A stretch of DNA of 64,000 nt from positions 5,753,969 through 5,817,968 of the forward strand of contig JACSVZ010000024.1 in the NCBI GenBank assembly GCA_014706295.1. Reading direction: 5' to 3'. The notes beneath the pieces are model-generated. The model worked only from the letters and a program-made list of their open reading frames with translations. It ran no database searches and had not been told where the DNA came from. A program made the translations under genes and the position numbers. Origin of the DNA: Lycocorax pyrrhopterus obiensis (lineage: Eukaryota > Chordata > Aves > Passeriformes > Paradisaeidae). Below are positions 59,101-64,000 of this stretch, piece by piece (position 1 is the first letter of the stretch; each line of letters starts with the position of its first letter).

Positions 59101-62100
59101 AAGCGAATCTTTTTGCTATTTTGGCAGTTTTTATGACCTATTTGTGGACGTTTGATGCTAAATCTGTCCCAGATCCCCGGCACGGAGGGCAGCTGGAGCG
59201 TGAGGAGTGGATGTTGCAGTGGATTTGGCAAAGGAGCCGGTGATGTACAACTGGAAACGCTCAGGGCTCAGTTGTGGCTCCTTTTGCTGGAGCGTTACTG
59301 CTCAGTGACTAACAAGTAGAACTCTTTTTTTTGGCACTTTTGCTGCAACACCAAGAGATCTCTTGCCATTTATAAGCTTACGTTGGAAAAAGAGCCGTGT
59401 GTTTTATTTTTCCTGTAGTAAATCTTGTAGATAAGGCCAGCGAGTGGCAAGTCCATGAGGGGGAATGTTATTAACAAATTTCTCCTTTGGAAAAAAAAAA
59501 AAAAAAAATTTTATATAACACTCTGTCTCCTTTTCTGCCTAAGTTTGAGGCTTTGGTTCCCTGTCTGATTCTGCAGATCAAGTTCAGCAAGAAGATGTGT
59601 CTGGAGCACGACCAGAGGCTGATATCTTATCTCTCCATGCTCCGAGATATCGAGATGAGAATCAAACGGGTGCAGCCGGCGGAGCAGAATTTGGCAGCCC
59701 TGCACGACCTGAGGCAGCAAGCAGAGGTGAGTGAGGCTGAGCCAGGCTTGGCTGATGTCAGAGCTTCCCCTTCCCTCTCCCCCTCCCTGCTCTGGGAGAT
59801 TCATCTCAGGTTTTATCAGGCTTTTATATCAAACCTCATCCCTCCTGCTGATCCATCCCCCTTCTCCTCCCTGCCCAGACAACAGCCTGAGCTTGGCTCA
59901 CATGAATTTTACAGCCTGGAGAAAGGCAGGCCAGCAGGGCTGGAGGGTGGTGATGAATCTTTCGAGACTCAGTGTTTGGGGCTGCCTCTCCAAAACCCCT
60001 GCTGGGTTTTGGCAGCAGGGAGGTGAAGTCACCCTGCTGTGGACGTAACAATGCCATCTCGCCTCAGGCCCTGGGCGCTGAGCTGCAGGAGCTGAGCTTC
60101 CCAGTGAATCAGGAGCTGGATGCTGTGCAGAGGATTGTGGCCACCCCCCCTGAAGAAGTCCCTGAGCAGTTACTGAAGGCTTTGGAGAAGGACGCCAAGA
60201 ACCTCCAGAAGTCTCTGAGCTCTGCAAAGGAAATCCTGCAGTCCCGGCTGCAGAACCTTCGTGGGGCGGCAGAAGCCGAAAAGGTAGAGCTGGCAACTGT
60301 CCCCTGCTGCCCCTCAAGCTTCCCAAAACTCCTCCTTTTAAATGATGAATTTCTGGTTTTAAGGCTAAAATCCTGGCCCACCACGAGACTCTTCAGGGCA
60401 AGCTCCAGGAGCTGCTGAGCTGGGTCTCTGGCACCACGGAGTCGCTGGATGACAGCGATTTCCAGCAGGCCACCGATGCCAACAGCTTGAGTCGCTGCCT
60501 GCAGCACTACAAGGTAACCATGGCGATGCCCCTAATCCTGCAGGATGATGAACTTGCTGCCCTCTGCACAGAGGAGAAGCTTTTAATCCTGCTCCTCTCC
60601 CGGAGCCTGCCAAGGGTTTGCCCTTTTGGCCTGTGCTGCAGGAGGAGCCCCTGCGCTTGTCTCCTTGAGGCACAGCCTGCCTTGGGTGTTTGAACAGGCT
60701 CCAGTGCAGGGGTGGCTGAGTGACCTGGGGGGATTCCTGTCAGGCTGCTGAGGAGGGAGCTGCATCCTCTGGGAAGCTGCTCCATCACGCCTGCCCTGGT
60801 GTCCATCACCTGTACGAGGAGCCCGGTCTCCCCTCCCCGTTTATCCGTCTTCCAGCAACAGCTTTAAAGGTTATTGCCAAGTTTAGTGGTGGCACCTTGG
60901 CATGGAAATCAGGAGACTGAAGGCTTTGAGAGCTGGTGGTGGCACACAGAGTCACTGTGGCCTGGTGGCAATTCCAGGCCTGGGTCATCTTCAGACCCAA
61001 GGGCAGCCCTACACACATCCAAGAAACCTCTTGGTGAGGTGTCTCCAGCACCTGGTGCGGAGGAAAGTTGGGAAATTGCTGTGGAGAAATGCTCTCACCT
61101 CCGTGCTGAGTGTTATTTTGGGAGAGTTTGGTGTTTCTGGGGTTTATTTCCTGTGGCACCTGCAGCACAGGCCTGGCTGCAGGGTCGTTTCACCTGTTTT
61201 ACCTTTTCTCTCCCGTTCAGGAGCTGAAGGAGCCCCTCGCCAGCACCAAGGCCGAGCTGGACACCACTGCCTTCGACATCCAGTTCCTCATCTCGGAGCA
61301 CGCCCAGGATTTAACCCCCCAGCAGAGCAGGCAGCTGCTGAGGCTGCTCAATGAGCTGCAGAAAGCCTTCAGGGACCTGTCAGAGCGCGTGACGGCGCAG
61401 GTGGAGGTGCTGCAGGTCTGCCTCCAGCAAGCGGAGCAGACGGACCAGGCGAAGGTTGTGAGACATCCCCTCCCCGGCTGCCCTTTGCTCGCTGAAGCGC
61501 TTCCCAGCCACAGGAACAGGAGCTGAGGCACCTCGGATTTGGGATCTCCCCTGCATGCCACTCCCAGTCCGGGAGCTCTCACTGCACGCCATGAGCTTCC
61601 TCTAAAAGTCTGTCTTCCTCCTACCGGGCAGAAAGTCGCTTTGCTCCCAAAATGCGGAGCCCTGCTGAGGTCTGGGTAGAAGTCCTCTGCTAGAAATGGG
61701 ATTGTTTGGGGCTGGGTGGAATAAACCCCCTTAATCCCCCCAGAAATCCCCGTGCAGAGGGGCCACCACAGACACCCCCCCAGTTTGAATGTCCTATTTC
61801 CACTGCACACGTCAGGCATTGCTGCCCCAGGGACAAAAACAAACCCTCAGGTCTCTGCTGCGCTGCTGCAGCACCCACCACTGCACGGATCCTCTCCTCC
61901 AAGACAGGGTTGATGTGGTTTTTTTATTAACAATTGCTCTCTGTAACTCTTGCCTGTCCTCTCTGGAGTGTGTGTGTGTGTGTGTATTAACCAGTTTGCT
62001 TTGCCTTTTCAGATTGAGTGTGCGCCCATCCTAACCCAGGAAGAACTCGCTTTGCAGCTGAAGAGCTCTTAAGAAGGCTCTTCCAATTTGCTTCTGTTGT

Positions 62101-64000
62101 TTTATCTTATGACTGGGAGACGCAGGCACAGTGTTTTGCACAAGTTTGACCATCACCTTGCTGAAATGCCCAGGGAGAAACTCAAAAACCTTTTATCCCC
62201 CCTGGCGAAGGGGGGCAGGGGTGTCACAGGGACTCTCAGGTCACATCATGCTCAATTGCTCAAACTGGCGCTTCTGTGTTGTGCTCTGGCAGCAAAAAGG
62301 GGAGCTGGATCAGCTACAGAAACGCTTTCCCTCTCCAGGGCTCCCTTTCCAACCCCAAATCATTTTAAAAACCCCTTATTTGGGGTTGTCTGGGGCTCCA
62401 CAGTGGCGCTGCCTGACTCAGGCTGTTGCTGCCTCTCGCTCAGGGAGTTTCTGCTGCTGTTTTAATGTTTGTAAGGTGGAATGGGAAAGGCACAGAAACT
62501 CGTGGCTGAGCTTTCCTGGGAGAGCAGCGCAGCTCCGCCTTGGAGCTCAAGGGGCTCCTCGGAGAGAGACCTCGAATGGTGACAAAGGTGCCACCGGCTC
62601 GGCGGGGACGTGGCACCTGCGGCCGGACAGGGAGCGCCTGGAGAGCCGCAAAGTTTTCTGTGCTGCATCCTCCCCTCCAGGAGCTGCTCCAGCTGTAACC
62701 TCACCTTGCCTTTCAGCAGAGTTGAGCAGAGCTGCAGAGCTGGTGCTGACTGTCCCTCTGTCCCCTTTCCAGACGCTGCAGGAGCAACAGGCAGCGCGGG
62801 CGCAGAGCCTGGCCGAGCTGAGCCGCTGGCTGGGCCAGGCAGAGGACACGCTGGCAGAGCAGCAGAGAGCAGAAGGGGACCTGCCTGCCTTGCAGCAGAG
62901 GCAAAGCGATGTTAAGGTCAGCGATGTTTCAAAATTGGGGGGCCACAGGTGGGGAGGGTCAGCTTGGGAGTGCCCAGAGCCTCACGGCATCGTCCGCCCA
63001 GGAGCTGCAGAGGAGCATGCACAGCAGAGCCGCCTCCTTCGCCGGCGTCCTGAAGAGCACGGAGCAGTTTCTGGAGGAGAACAAGGCCAAGCTGGAGCCC
63101 GGGGAGCTGGCAGCTCTGCAGCAGGACCTGCAGCGTGCCAAGGAGCGGTACCGGTCCCTGCAGGAGAGGACGGAGGTGGCCCAGAAGGAGCTGGAGAGCG
63201 CTGTGAGTGCTGCAGTGCAGCAGGAGACGGAGAAGGTAACGTGCCAGGAGCTGTAGCCTCTGGGCTCTGCTTGAAGGGGGCAGTGAGGTCCAGTTGGAGT
63301 CATTCGGGGTCCTGGTGTCACCTGGGTGATGTGGCACAGAGCAGTTGGTGGCTCCTTCCTGGCTGTTCCCCGGGCGAGGTGTTCCCCAGATATTTCTGTC
63401 GTGAAAGGCCTTGGGAGTCGCAGCCAGGGATGAGCTGGTTGTGGAGGGAATGGGGGAGGAAAAGGTGCCTTGCTCTGCCTTTGGGGTGACCCTTAATGGA
63501 TGAGGATTGTCGTGGCTGAAGGTGAGGCTCACACCAGCGTCCCTTTTGAGGTGGGGACCCTGGGCTGTATCAGGATGAGAAATTCGATGTAGCAGCGAGG
63601 CTGAGTTTTTTCACAGCTTCTTTGCACCTTCCAGAGAGCCACAAAGGCTCTGGGAGTGTCTCAGGCATTTGCTGAGGCTGGGAAACTCCTCGGGTTTTGT
63701 TGGGTTTTTTTTCCTCTTCTGCTGATTTTTGTCTCCCTCTCCTCCGTGCAGCAGTTTGCTGATCGTGCAAAAACTGGCTCATTCTTATCTGGAGCCTTTG
63801 TGCTTTCAGGTGAAAGCTGCCAAAGAGCTGGAGGAGAACAGCAATAAGATCGATTCCCTTTTGAACTGGGTGGCATCGCTGGAGCAGAAGGGAGAGCTCC
63901 CGGAGTACAGACCACACCCTGTCAGTGCAGGGACAGGGACGCAGGCAGGAAAAAGCACTGGGGATGTCCCTGACGGCCACGCCGTGGGAGCAGACAGTGC
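23070..64000 (+). CDS. MACF1: MACF1 (microtubule-actin crosslinking factor 1), 5' portion, multi-exon, runs off the right edge
   Basis: This giant cytoskeletal linker binds F-actin through two N-terminal CH domains and, in its C-terminal part outside the window, microtubules. It acts at focal adhesions, the cell cortex and microtubule plus ends. In order the exons encode CH1 (about residues 25-132), CH2 (133-250), the plakin domain with an SH3 insert (about 810-890), a conserved basic KRRRM motif (about 1320), plectin-type repeats (1495-3252) and the start of the spectrin rod (3253 on). Residues count from the ATG at 23070. All joins keep frame and use GT-AG. The paralogue DST is the main alternative; exon sequences such as GISAIEVDSRW and the giant plectin-repeat exon fit MACF1 better. 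The 3' end, EF hands and GAR domain are not in the window. Confidence 0.95.
24784..24845 (+). CDS. MACF1: MACF1 exon: start of CH1 ([20 protein letters not shown])
   Basis: The exon follows tttgacag and ends before gtaaga. It begins with two bases completing a split Asp codon, then encodes the almost invariant spectraplakin sequence at the start of the first calponin-homology domain, including the KKTFTKWVN motif of actin-binding site 1. It is the shared acceptor for the upstream first exons. The 955-bp intron after it holds an A-rich tract near 25325 and nothing else recognised. Confidence 0.97.
25801..25890 (+). CDS. MACF1: MACF1 exon: CH1, [21 protein letters not shown]
   Basis: Thirty codons in phase 0, bordered by cttctccccag and gtgagt. 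The core [17 protein letters not shown] is the CH-domain signature and matches the actin-binding domains of MACF1, DST and plectin. Confidence 0.98.
26026..26103. repeat. AT-rich low-complexity tract
   Basis: Almost only A and T, with ATTATT/ATTAAT motifs, in the middle of otherwise GC-rich DNA. Confidence 0.8.
26690..26722. repeat. Interrupted poly-T tract
   Basis: Two long T runs are separated by GGG. It may be a slipped homopolymer or the reverse-strand tail of a degraded retro-insert; no target-site duplication is seen. Confidence 0.75.
27533..27594 (+). mobile_element. CR1 LINE 3'-end remnant
   Basis: GGTTGGAATTAGATGGTCTT, then GAAGGTCCTTTCCAACCC and a TGTGATTC end are the last bases of a CR1 element in sense orientation. 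Confidence 0.8.
28317..28394 (+). CDS. MACF1: MACF1 exon: CH1 middle ([20 protein letters not shown])
   Basis: Twenty-six codons in phase 0, between cttgcag and gtgagg. The sequence is conserved across spectraplakins and plectin and forms central CH1 helices. The following 1.3-kb intron holds only a short CTC repeat (29163-29180). Confidence 0.98.
29736..29828 (+). CDS. MACF1: MACF1 exon: end of CH1
   Basis: Thirty-one codons in phase 0 ([20 protein letters not shown] then [11 protein letters not shown]), between ttttccag and gtagga. The [19 protein letters not shown] end is the classical CH1 C-terminal helix with its actin-binding surface. In isoforms starting at 32178 this exon and all of CH1 are absent. 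Confidence 0.98.
30449..30495. repeat. 18-bp tandem repeat, about 2.6 copies
   Basis: The unit TGCTGGATCCCAGCTCCC occurs twice exactly (30449 and 30467), followed by a diverged partial third copy. Confidence 0.85.
31416..31449. repeat. (GGGAT)n simple repeat
   Basis: About six to seven copies of TGGGA without interruption. Confidence 0.9.
31703..31840. repeat. Poly-T run and pyrimidine-rich tract
   Basis: Twenty consecutive T bases are followed by over 100 bases of mostly C and T. It lies about 350 bp before the ATG at 32178, so it could be a promoter-proximal tract or simple low-complexity DNA. Confidence 0.7.
32000..32177 (+). promoter_or_regulatory. CpG-rich probable promoter/5' leader of the 32178 first exon
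   Basis: CpG density rises sharply from about 32.0 kb and stays high through the coding part of the exon. The leader between here and the ATG has the in-frame start MGNSLGCV as the first good candidate (G at -3). Confidence 0.5.
32178..33173 (+). CDS. MACF1: MACF1 alternative first exon (ACF7 isoform-3 type, MGNSLGCV start)
   Basis: The ATG opens [20 protein letters not shown], then the strongly basic [17 protein letters not shown]. Met-Gly with small residues after it is an N-myristoylation context, Cys7 could be palmitoylated, and the basic patch would strengthen membrane binding. ACF7 isoform 3 and the matching DST isoform start with such a sequence and keep only CH2. A conserved [10 protein letters not shown] segment follows, then a low-complexity Ser/Gly-rich part. 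I end it at ATG|gtcagt (332 codons, phase 0), which fits the phase-0 exon at 35799; this donor is a choice, and the open frame runs on to 33296. Confidence 0.85.
33174..35798. other. Intron of 2.6 kb between the 32178 first exon and CH2
   Basis: No exon or mobile element is recognised. A short AT-rich cluster with TTAATTAA and TAATTG motifs lies at 34758-34795. Confidence 0.6.
35799..35965 (+). CDS. MACF1: MACF1 exon: start of CH2
   Basis: Fifty-five codons plus two bases, between ccttgcag and gtaggc. It encodes [20 protein letters not shown] and on to CSSCWSDG-type CH2 core ([20 protein letters not shown]). Start phase 0 lets it accept both the CH1 exon (29828) and the isoform-3 first exon. 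The 597-bp intron after it shows nothing. Confidence 0.98.
36563..36675 (+). CDS. MACF1: MACF1 exon: CH2 middle
   Basis: Completes a split Arg and encodes [20 protein letters not shown], then [17 protein letters not shown], the central CH2 helices. It is bordered by tcttgcag and gtgggt. Confidence 0.98.
36770..36876 (+). CDS. MACF1: MACF1 exon: end of CH2
   Basis: Encodes [20 protein letters not shown], then [16 protein letters not shown], the last CH2 helix and the link to the plakin domain. The donor is ATC|gtaagc; the last residue Ile stands where I recall Thr in mammals. The intron after it (392 bp) shows nothing. Confidence 0.97.
37269..37388 (+). CDS. MACF1: MACF1 exon: plakin domain start
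   Basis: Forty codons in phase 0 ([20 protein letters not shown] and following), between cccgcag and gtaggt. This begins the spectrin-type helices of the plakin domain. Confidence 0.98.
37494..37589 (+). CDS. MACF1: MACF1 exon: plakin domain, [20 protein letters not shown]
   Basis: Thirty-two codons in phase 0, between catggcag and gtaagg. Helical, matching the first spectrin repeat of the plakin domain. Confidence 0.98.
37831..37958 (+). CDS. MACF1: MACF1 exon: plakin domain, [20 protein letters not shown]
   Basis: Forty-two codons plus two bases, between ccctccag and gtcggt. It carries the IKLPQGYHP turn conserved in spectraplakins and plectin. Confidence 0.98.
38055..38148 (+). CDS. MACF1: MACF1 exon: plakin domain, [20 protein letters not shown]
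   Basis: Completes the split Arg of the previous exon and ends CAG GCT|gtgagt in phase 0. The following 698-bp intron shows no feature. Confidence 0.98.
38847..39001 (+). CDS. MACF1: MACF1 exon: plakin domain, [20 protein letters not shown]
   Basis: Fifty-one codons plus two bases, between ccctcag and gtgacc. It ends in the conserved [16 protein letters not shown] helix. Confidence 0.97.
39105..39381 (+). CDS. MACF1: MACF1 exon: plakin domain, spectrin repeats
   Basis: Ninety-two codons plus the base completing Arg, between tccccag and gtgagt. It includes [20 protein letters not shown] and the inter-repeat segment with [20 protein letters not shown], which is characteristic of MACF1. The following intron is 405 bp and shows nothing. 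Confidence 0.98.
39787..39915 (+). CDS. MACF1: MACF1 exon: plakin domain, [20 protein letters not shown]
   Basis: Forty-three codons in phase 0, between ggttccag and gtacaa. Typical spectrin helix A with conserved Trp. Confidence 0.98.
40163..40240 (+). CDS. MACF1: MACF1 exon: plakin domain, [20 protein letters not shown]
   Basis: Twenty-six codons in phase 0, between cctcag and gtgagt. Confidence 0.97.
40362..40523 (+). CDS. MACF1: MACF1 exon: plakin domain, [20 protein letters not shown]
   Basis: Fifty-four codons in phase 0, between tgtccag and gtgagt. It carries the [20 protein letters not shown] motif shared by MACF1 and DST. The following 558-bp intron shows nothing. Confidence 0.98.
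41082..41186 (+). CDS. MACF1: MACF1 exon: plakin domain, [20 protein letters not shown]
   Basis: Thirty-five codons in phase 0, between cctgcag and gtgagc. The [11 protein letters not shown] segment ends a spectrin repeat. The following intron (536 bp) shows nothing. Confidence 0.98.
41723..41818 (+). CDS. MACF1: MACF1 exon: plakin domain, [20 protein letters not shown]
   Basis: Thirty-two codons in phase 0, between tctgcag and the weak donor gtattt. It ends [12 protein letters not shown]. Confidence 0.98.
42125..42250 (+). CDS. MACF1: MACF1 exon: plakin domain, [20 protein letters not shown]
   Basis: Forty-two codons in phase 0, between cccgcag and gtgggt. It continues [20 protein letters not shown]. 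Confidence 0.98.
42251..44249. other. Intron of 2.0 kb, nothing recognisable
   Basis: Only a short AT-rich stretch (about 43390-43550, with T-rich runs) stands out. No repeat family or extra exon is seen. Confidence 0.7.
44250..44402 (+). CDS. MACF1: MACF1 exon: plakin domain, entry into SH3
   Basis: Fifty-one codons in phase 0, between ctgccag and gtgagg. After [20 protein letters not shown] the chain enters the SH3 insert ([13 protein letters not shown]). The usual ALYDY motif is replaced by AVCDY, as expected for the non-canonical plakin SH3. The next intron is 478 bp and shows nothing. Confidence 0.98.
44881..45035 (+). CDS. MACF1: MACF1 exon: SH3 domain core
   Basis: Fifty-one codons plus two bases, between tcgcag and gtgact. 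[20 protein letters not shown], then [20 protein letters not shown] form the rest of the SH3 fold embedded in a spectrin repeat. In plakins this SH3 has lost the canonical proline-binding surface and packs against the repeat. Confidence 0.98.
45422..45548 (+). CDS. MACF1: MACF1 exon: plakin domain, [20 protein letters not shown]
   Basis: Completes a split Arg, then forty-two codons, between ccttgcag and gtgtgg. It includes [11 protein letters not shown]. The intron after it (460 bp) shows nothing. Confidence 0.97.
46009..46192 (+). CDS. MACF1: MACF1 exon: plakin domain, [20 protein letters not shown]
   Basis: Sixty-one codons plus one base, between acccgcag and gtgagc. It is a helix pair ending LLESMENE across the junction. 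Confidence 0.97.
46327..46360. repeat. (CCAT)n microsatellite
   Basis: About eight to nine uninterrupted copies of CCAT in the intron between the exons at 46009 and 46731; it is likely to vary in length between individuals. Confidence 0.95.
46731..46900 (+). CDS. MACF1: MACF1 exon: plakin domain, [20 protein letters not shown]
   Basis: Two bases complete Glu, then fifty-six codons, between acttgcag and gtgggc. It ends ALRIAEQE. Confidence 0.97.
47138..47316 (+). CDS. MACF1: MACF1 exon: plakin domain, [20 protein letters not shown]
   Basis: Fifty-nine codons plus two bases, between ctccgcag and gtgagt. A second AG nine bases inside (cgcacgcag) could give an in-frame three-residue shorter form. 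Confidence 0.97.
47500..47638 (+). CDS. MACF1: MACF1 exon: plakin domain end, [20 protein letters not shown]
   Basis: Completes Lys, then forty-six codons, between ttgccag and the weak donor gttggt. The next intron (385 bp) shows nothing. Confidence 0.97.
48024..48217 (+). CDS. MACF1: MACF1 exon: spectrin-type repeat, [20 protein letters not shown]
   Basis: Sixty-four codons plus two bases, between tttgcag and gtgagg. It ends [14 protein letters not shown] across the junction. Confidence 0.97.
48344..48506 (+). CDS. MACF1: MACF1 exon: spectrin-type repeat, [20 protein letters not shown]
   Basis: Completes Arg, then fifty-four codons, between tctcag and gtgagg. It includes [20 protein letters not shown]. 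Confidence 0.97.
48756..48942 (-). mobile_element. CR1 LINE 3' end, reverse orientation, next to a splice acceptor
   Basis: On the plus strand it opens TCATAGAATCCCAGAAAGGC and continues GGTTGGAAGGGATCTTCAAG, CCATGGGAAGGGACACCTTC, GTGCTCCAAGCCCCGTCCAA to CACAGCTTCTCTGGGCGACA: the complement of a CR1 3' end. It is the best preserved copy in the window. Its edge lies about 33 bp before the exon at 48976, so the branch point may lie in or beside it. Confidence 0.92.
48976..49059 (+). CDS. MACF1: MACF1 exon: [20 protein letters not shown]
   Basis: Twenty-eight codons in phase 0. The acceptor is ttccttgaag, an AAG rather than the usual C/T-AG, and a competing gctgcag lies 13 bases downstream but would break the frame. 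The donor is gtacgg. Confidence 0.95.
49152..49259 (+). CDS. MACF1: MACF1 exon: [20 protein letters not shown] and KRRRM basic motif
   Basis: Thirty-six codons in phase 0, between tttgcag and gtagga. [18 protein letters not shown] is a conserved plakin segment with a basic, nuclear-localisation-like cluster. Confidence 0.98.
49359..49395 (+). promoter_or_regulatory. Possible intronic stop plus poly(A) signal
   Basis: If the donor at 49260 is not used, the frame runs 33 more codons into the intron and stops with TGA at 49359-49361. A canonical AATAAA follows at 49390-49395, then T-rich sequence at 49410-49420. This could end a truncated transcript. AATAAA also occurs elsewhere in the noncoding DNA, so chance is a real alternative. 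Confidence 0.3.
49937..50035 (+). CDS. MACF1: MACF1 exon: [20 protein letters not shown]
   Basis: Thirty-three codons in phase 0, between ttggcag and gtgagg. The segment, continuing [13 protein letters not shown], is nearly invariant in plakins and marks the end of the plakin domain, where DST epithelial forms switch to a coiled coil. The intron before it (677 bp) holds only the candidate poly(A) site. Confidence 0.98.
50182..50334 (+). CDS. MACF1: MACF1 exon: [20 protein letters not shown]
   Basis: Fifty-one codons in phase 0, between tttgcag and gtaaag. The middle part ([18 protein letters not shown]) looks variable; the end [10 protein letters not shown] is conserved. Confidence 0.97.
50436..50524 (+). 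CDS. MACF1: MACF1 exon: [20 protein letters not shown]
   Basis: Twenty-nine codons plus two bases, between a long T tract with gccag and gtgagt. The following intron (410 bp) shows nothing. Confidence 0.97.
50935..51070 (+). CDS. MACF1: MACF1 exon: spectrin-type repeat before the plectin-repeat cassette
   Basis: Completes Lys, then forty-five codons ending [12 protein letters not shown]|gtactg in phase 0. It can join the giant exon (53825) or, by skipping the cassette, the exon at 62773; both acceptors are phase 0. Confidence 0.97.
51071..53824. other. Intron of 2.75 kb with a possible internal promoter and small exon
   Basis: The middle part (about 51.65-52.6 kb) is AT-richer and free of recognisable repeats, unlike other introns. 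It leads into a 33-codon open exon with a strong donor (52632-52730). The rest shows nothing beyond T-rich runs at 53720-53740. Confidence 0.55.
52632..52730 (+). CDS. MACF1: Candidate small or alternative first exon (33 codons)
   Basis: An ATG opens [20 protein letters not shown], then [13 protein letters not shown], and ends exactly at TCG|gtaagt, a strong donor in phase 0, matching the phase-0 start of the giant exon. No acceptor with the right phase for the upstream exon (51070, phase 0) is seen, so it would serve as a first exon. The frame is open upstream only to 52542. The ATG context is weak (C at -3). I do not recognise the peptide. If real, it would start a form with plectin repeats and rod but no actin-binding or plakin domain. 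Confidence 0.4.
53825..59098 (+). CDS. MACF1: MACF1 giant plectin-repeat exon (1758 codons)
   Basis: A single 5274-bp exon between ttccag and gtaagc, phase 0 at both ends. Block 1 (53834-54970) has about ten 38-residue plectin-type repeats with the [19 protein letters not shown] pattern; a conserved [14 protein letters not shown] segment follows at 55110. An acidic linker (about 55186-56049) has few hydrophobic residues. Block 2 (56050-57505) has about twelve repeats ([18 protein letters not shown] first). The tail (57506-59098) is disordered, rich in Glu, Lys, Gly and Pro, with a His cluster (HHHLHH) near 57780. This corresponds to the MACF1b-type insert; in plectin and desmoplakin such repeats bind intermediate filaments, whereas MACF1b has been linked to the Golgi. 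Open frames on the other strand are shadows. Confidence 0.97.
59099..59576. other. Intron with an A-tract
   Basis: It holds an 18-base A run at 59490-59507 followed by TTTTATATAA. The reading frame of the giant exon stops at 59155 if the donor is ignored. Nothing else is seen. Confidence 0.7.
59577..59726 (+). CDS. MACF1: MACF1 exon: [20 protein letters not shown], start of rod
   Basis: Fifty codons in phase 0, between ttctgcag and gtgagt. [20 protein letters not shown] is typical of the spectrin repeat that follows the plectin-repeat exon in MACF1. The following intron is 341 bp and shows nothing. Confidence 0.96.
60068..60283 (+). CDS. MACF1: MACF1 exon: spectrin-type repeat, [20 protein letters not shown]
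   Basis: Seventy-two codons in phase 0, between gcctcag and gtagag. Confidence 0.97.
60364..60513 (+). CDS. MACF1: MACF1 exon: spectrin-type repeat, [20 protein letters not shown]
   Basis: Fifty codons in phase 0. The acceptor is tggttttaag (AAG type) and the donor gtaacc. The following intron (707 bp) shows nothing. Confidence 0.95.
61221..61454 (+). CDS. MACF1: MACF1 exon: spectrin-type repeat, [20 protein letters not shown]
   Basis: Seventy-eight codons in phase 0, acceptor cgttcag. The end is ambiguous: GCGAAG|gttgtg (61454) keeps the length I expect for the family, whereas GTT|gtgaga (61457) is a better donor and adds one Val. Both keep the frame. Confidence 0.93.
61967..61984. repeat. 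(TG)n microsatellite
   Basis: Nine uninterrupted TG units, about 28 bases before a splice-acceptor-like sequence. Confidence 0.9.
62013..62072 (+). CDS. Doubtful alternative terminal exon (19 codons and stop)
   Basis: A pyrimidine-rich acceptor (ttgccttttcag) is followed by [19 protein letters not shown] and TAA, in phase 0 with the exon ending at 61454. No AATAAA is seen within the next several hundred bases and no donor suits it, so it may be chance or a poison exon. Confidence 0.15.
   Translation: MECAPILTQEELALQLKSS
62773..62916 (+). CDS. MACF1: MACF1 exon: [20 protein letters not shown]
   Basis: Forty-eight codons in phase 0, between tttccag and gtcagc. It is the rejoining exon used when the plectin-repeat cassette is skipped. 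Confidence 0.97.
63002..63235 (+). CDS. MACF1: MACF1 exon: spectrin-type repeat, [20 protein letters not shown]
   Basis: Seventy-eight codons in phase 0, between cgcccag and gtaacg. It ends [11 protein letters not shown]. The 574-bp intron after it shows nothing. Confidence 0.97.
63810..64000 (+). CDS. MACF1: MACF1 exon, cut by window end
   Basis: It starts in phase 0 after tgctttcag with [20 protein letters not shown] and is open to the last base. After [10 protein letters not shown] the sequence becomes low-complexity (Gly, Thr, Asp), as in the variable linker known at this place in the family. The donor lies outside the window. Confidence 0.93.
   Translation, partial: MKAAKELEENSNKIDSLLNWVASLEQKGELPEYRPHPVSAGTGTQAGKSTGDVPDGHAVGADS

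Larger units (their letters stand above)
61455..62772. other. Intron of 1.3 kb with a TG repeat and a possible alternative end
   Basis: It holds a TG dinucleotide repeat (61967-61984) and just after it a good acceptor with a 19-codon open frame and stop (62013-62072). No CR1 copy or other exon is recognised. Confidence 0.6.

Overview
The window carries the 5' part of one large vertebrate gene on the plus strand: MACF1 (microtubule-actin crosslinking factor 1, ACF7), a spectraplakin. The organism is almost certainly a bird. Fragments of the 3' ends of CR1 LINEs (Chicken Repeat 1) are the only recognisable interspersed repeats. The sequence is GC-rich with very short introns, many of 80-600 bp where mammals have kilobases, and every exon has canonical GT-AG borders. 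This is typical of an avian microchromosome. The species cannot be told from the sequence.

Layout. Positions 1 to about 18 kb hold no convincing gene: CR1 remnants, simple repeats, small tandem duplications and one weak first-exon candidate (7420). From about 18.2 to 33.2 kb lie CpG-rich start regions and alternative first exons: a membrane-segment exon (18856), a basic/cysteine-rich exon (23070) and an N-myristoylation-type exon (32178). The first two join in phase to the start of CH1; the third lies after the CH1 exons and would start a form with CH2 only. Exons from 24784 to 29828 encode CH1 and those from 35799 to 36876 encode CH2, together the actin-binding domain. From 37269 to about 51070 the exons encode the plakin domain (spectrin-type helical repeats with an embedded SH3 domain) and the stretch after it. 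One intronless 5.3-kb exon (53825-59098) encodes about 22 plectin-type repeats in two blocks, an acidic linker and a long disordered tail. Exons from 59577 to the right edge begin the spectrin-repeat rod; the last exon is cut by the window end, so the rest of the rod, the EF hands and the GAR/microtubule-binding end lie outside.

The exon chain was checked by reading frame. From the 23070 start to 51070 the exons sum to 4482 bp, exactly 1494 codons. All borders of the giant exon and the exons after it are phase 0, so 53825-61454 can be included or skipped as a cassette without a frameshift.

The most interesting points are the set of first exons, each apparently carrying a different membrane-targeting device; an undescribed-looking 33-codon exon (52632-52730) that could start a form lacking actin-binding and plakin domains; a possible intronic polyadenylation end after 49259; and a CR1 insertion within about 35 bp of a splice acceptor. 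No second protein-coding gene, tRNA, rRNA, CRISPR array or intact mobile element was found. Comparisons with human MACF1 and DST are from general knowledge of the family, not from a search.
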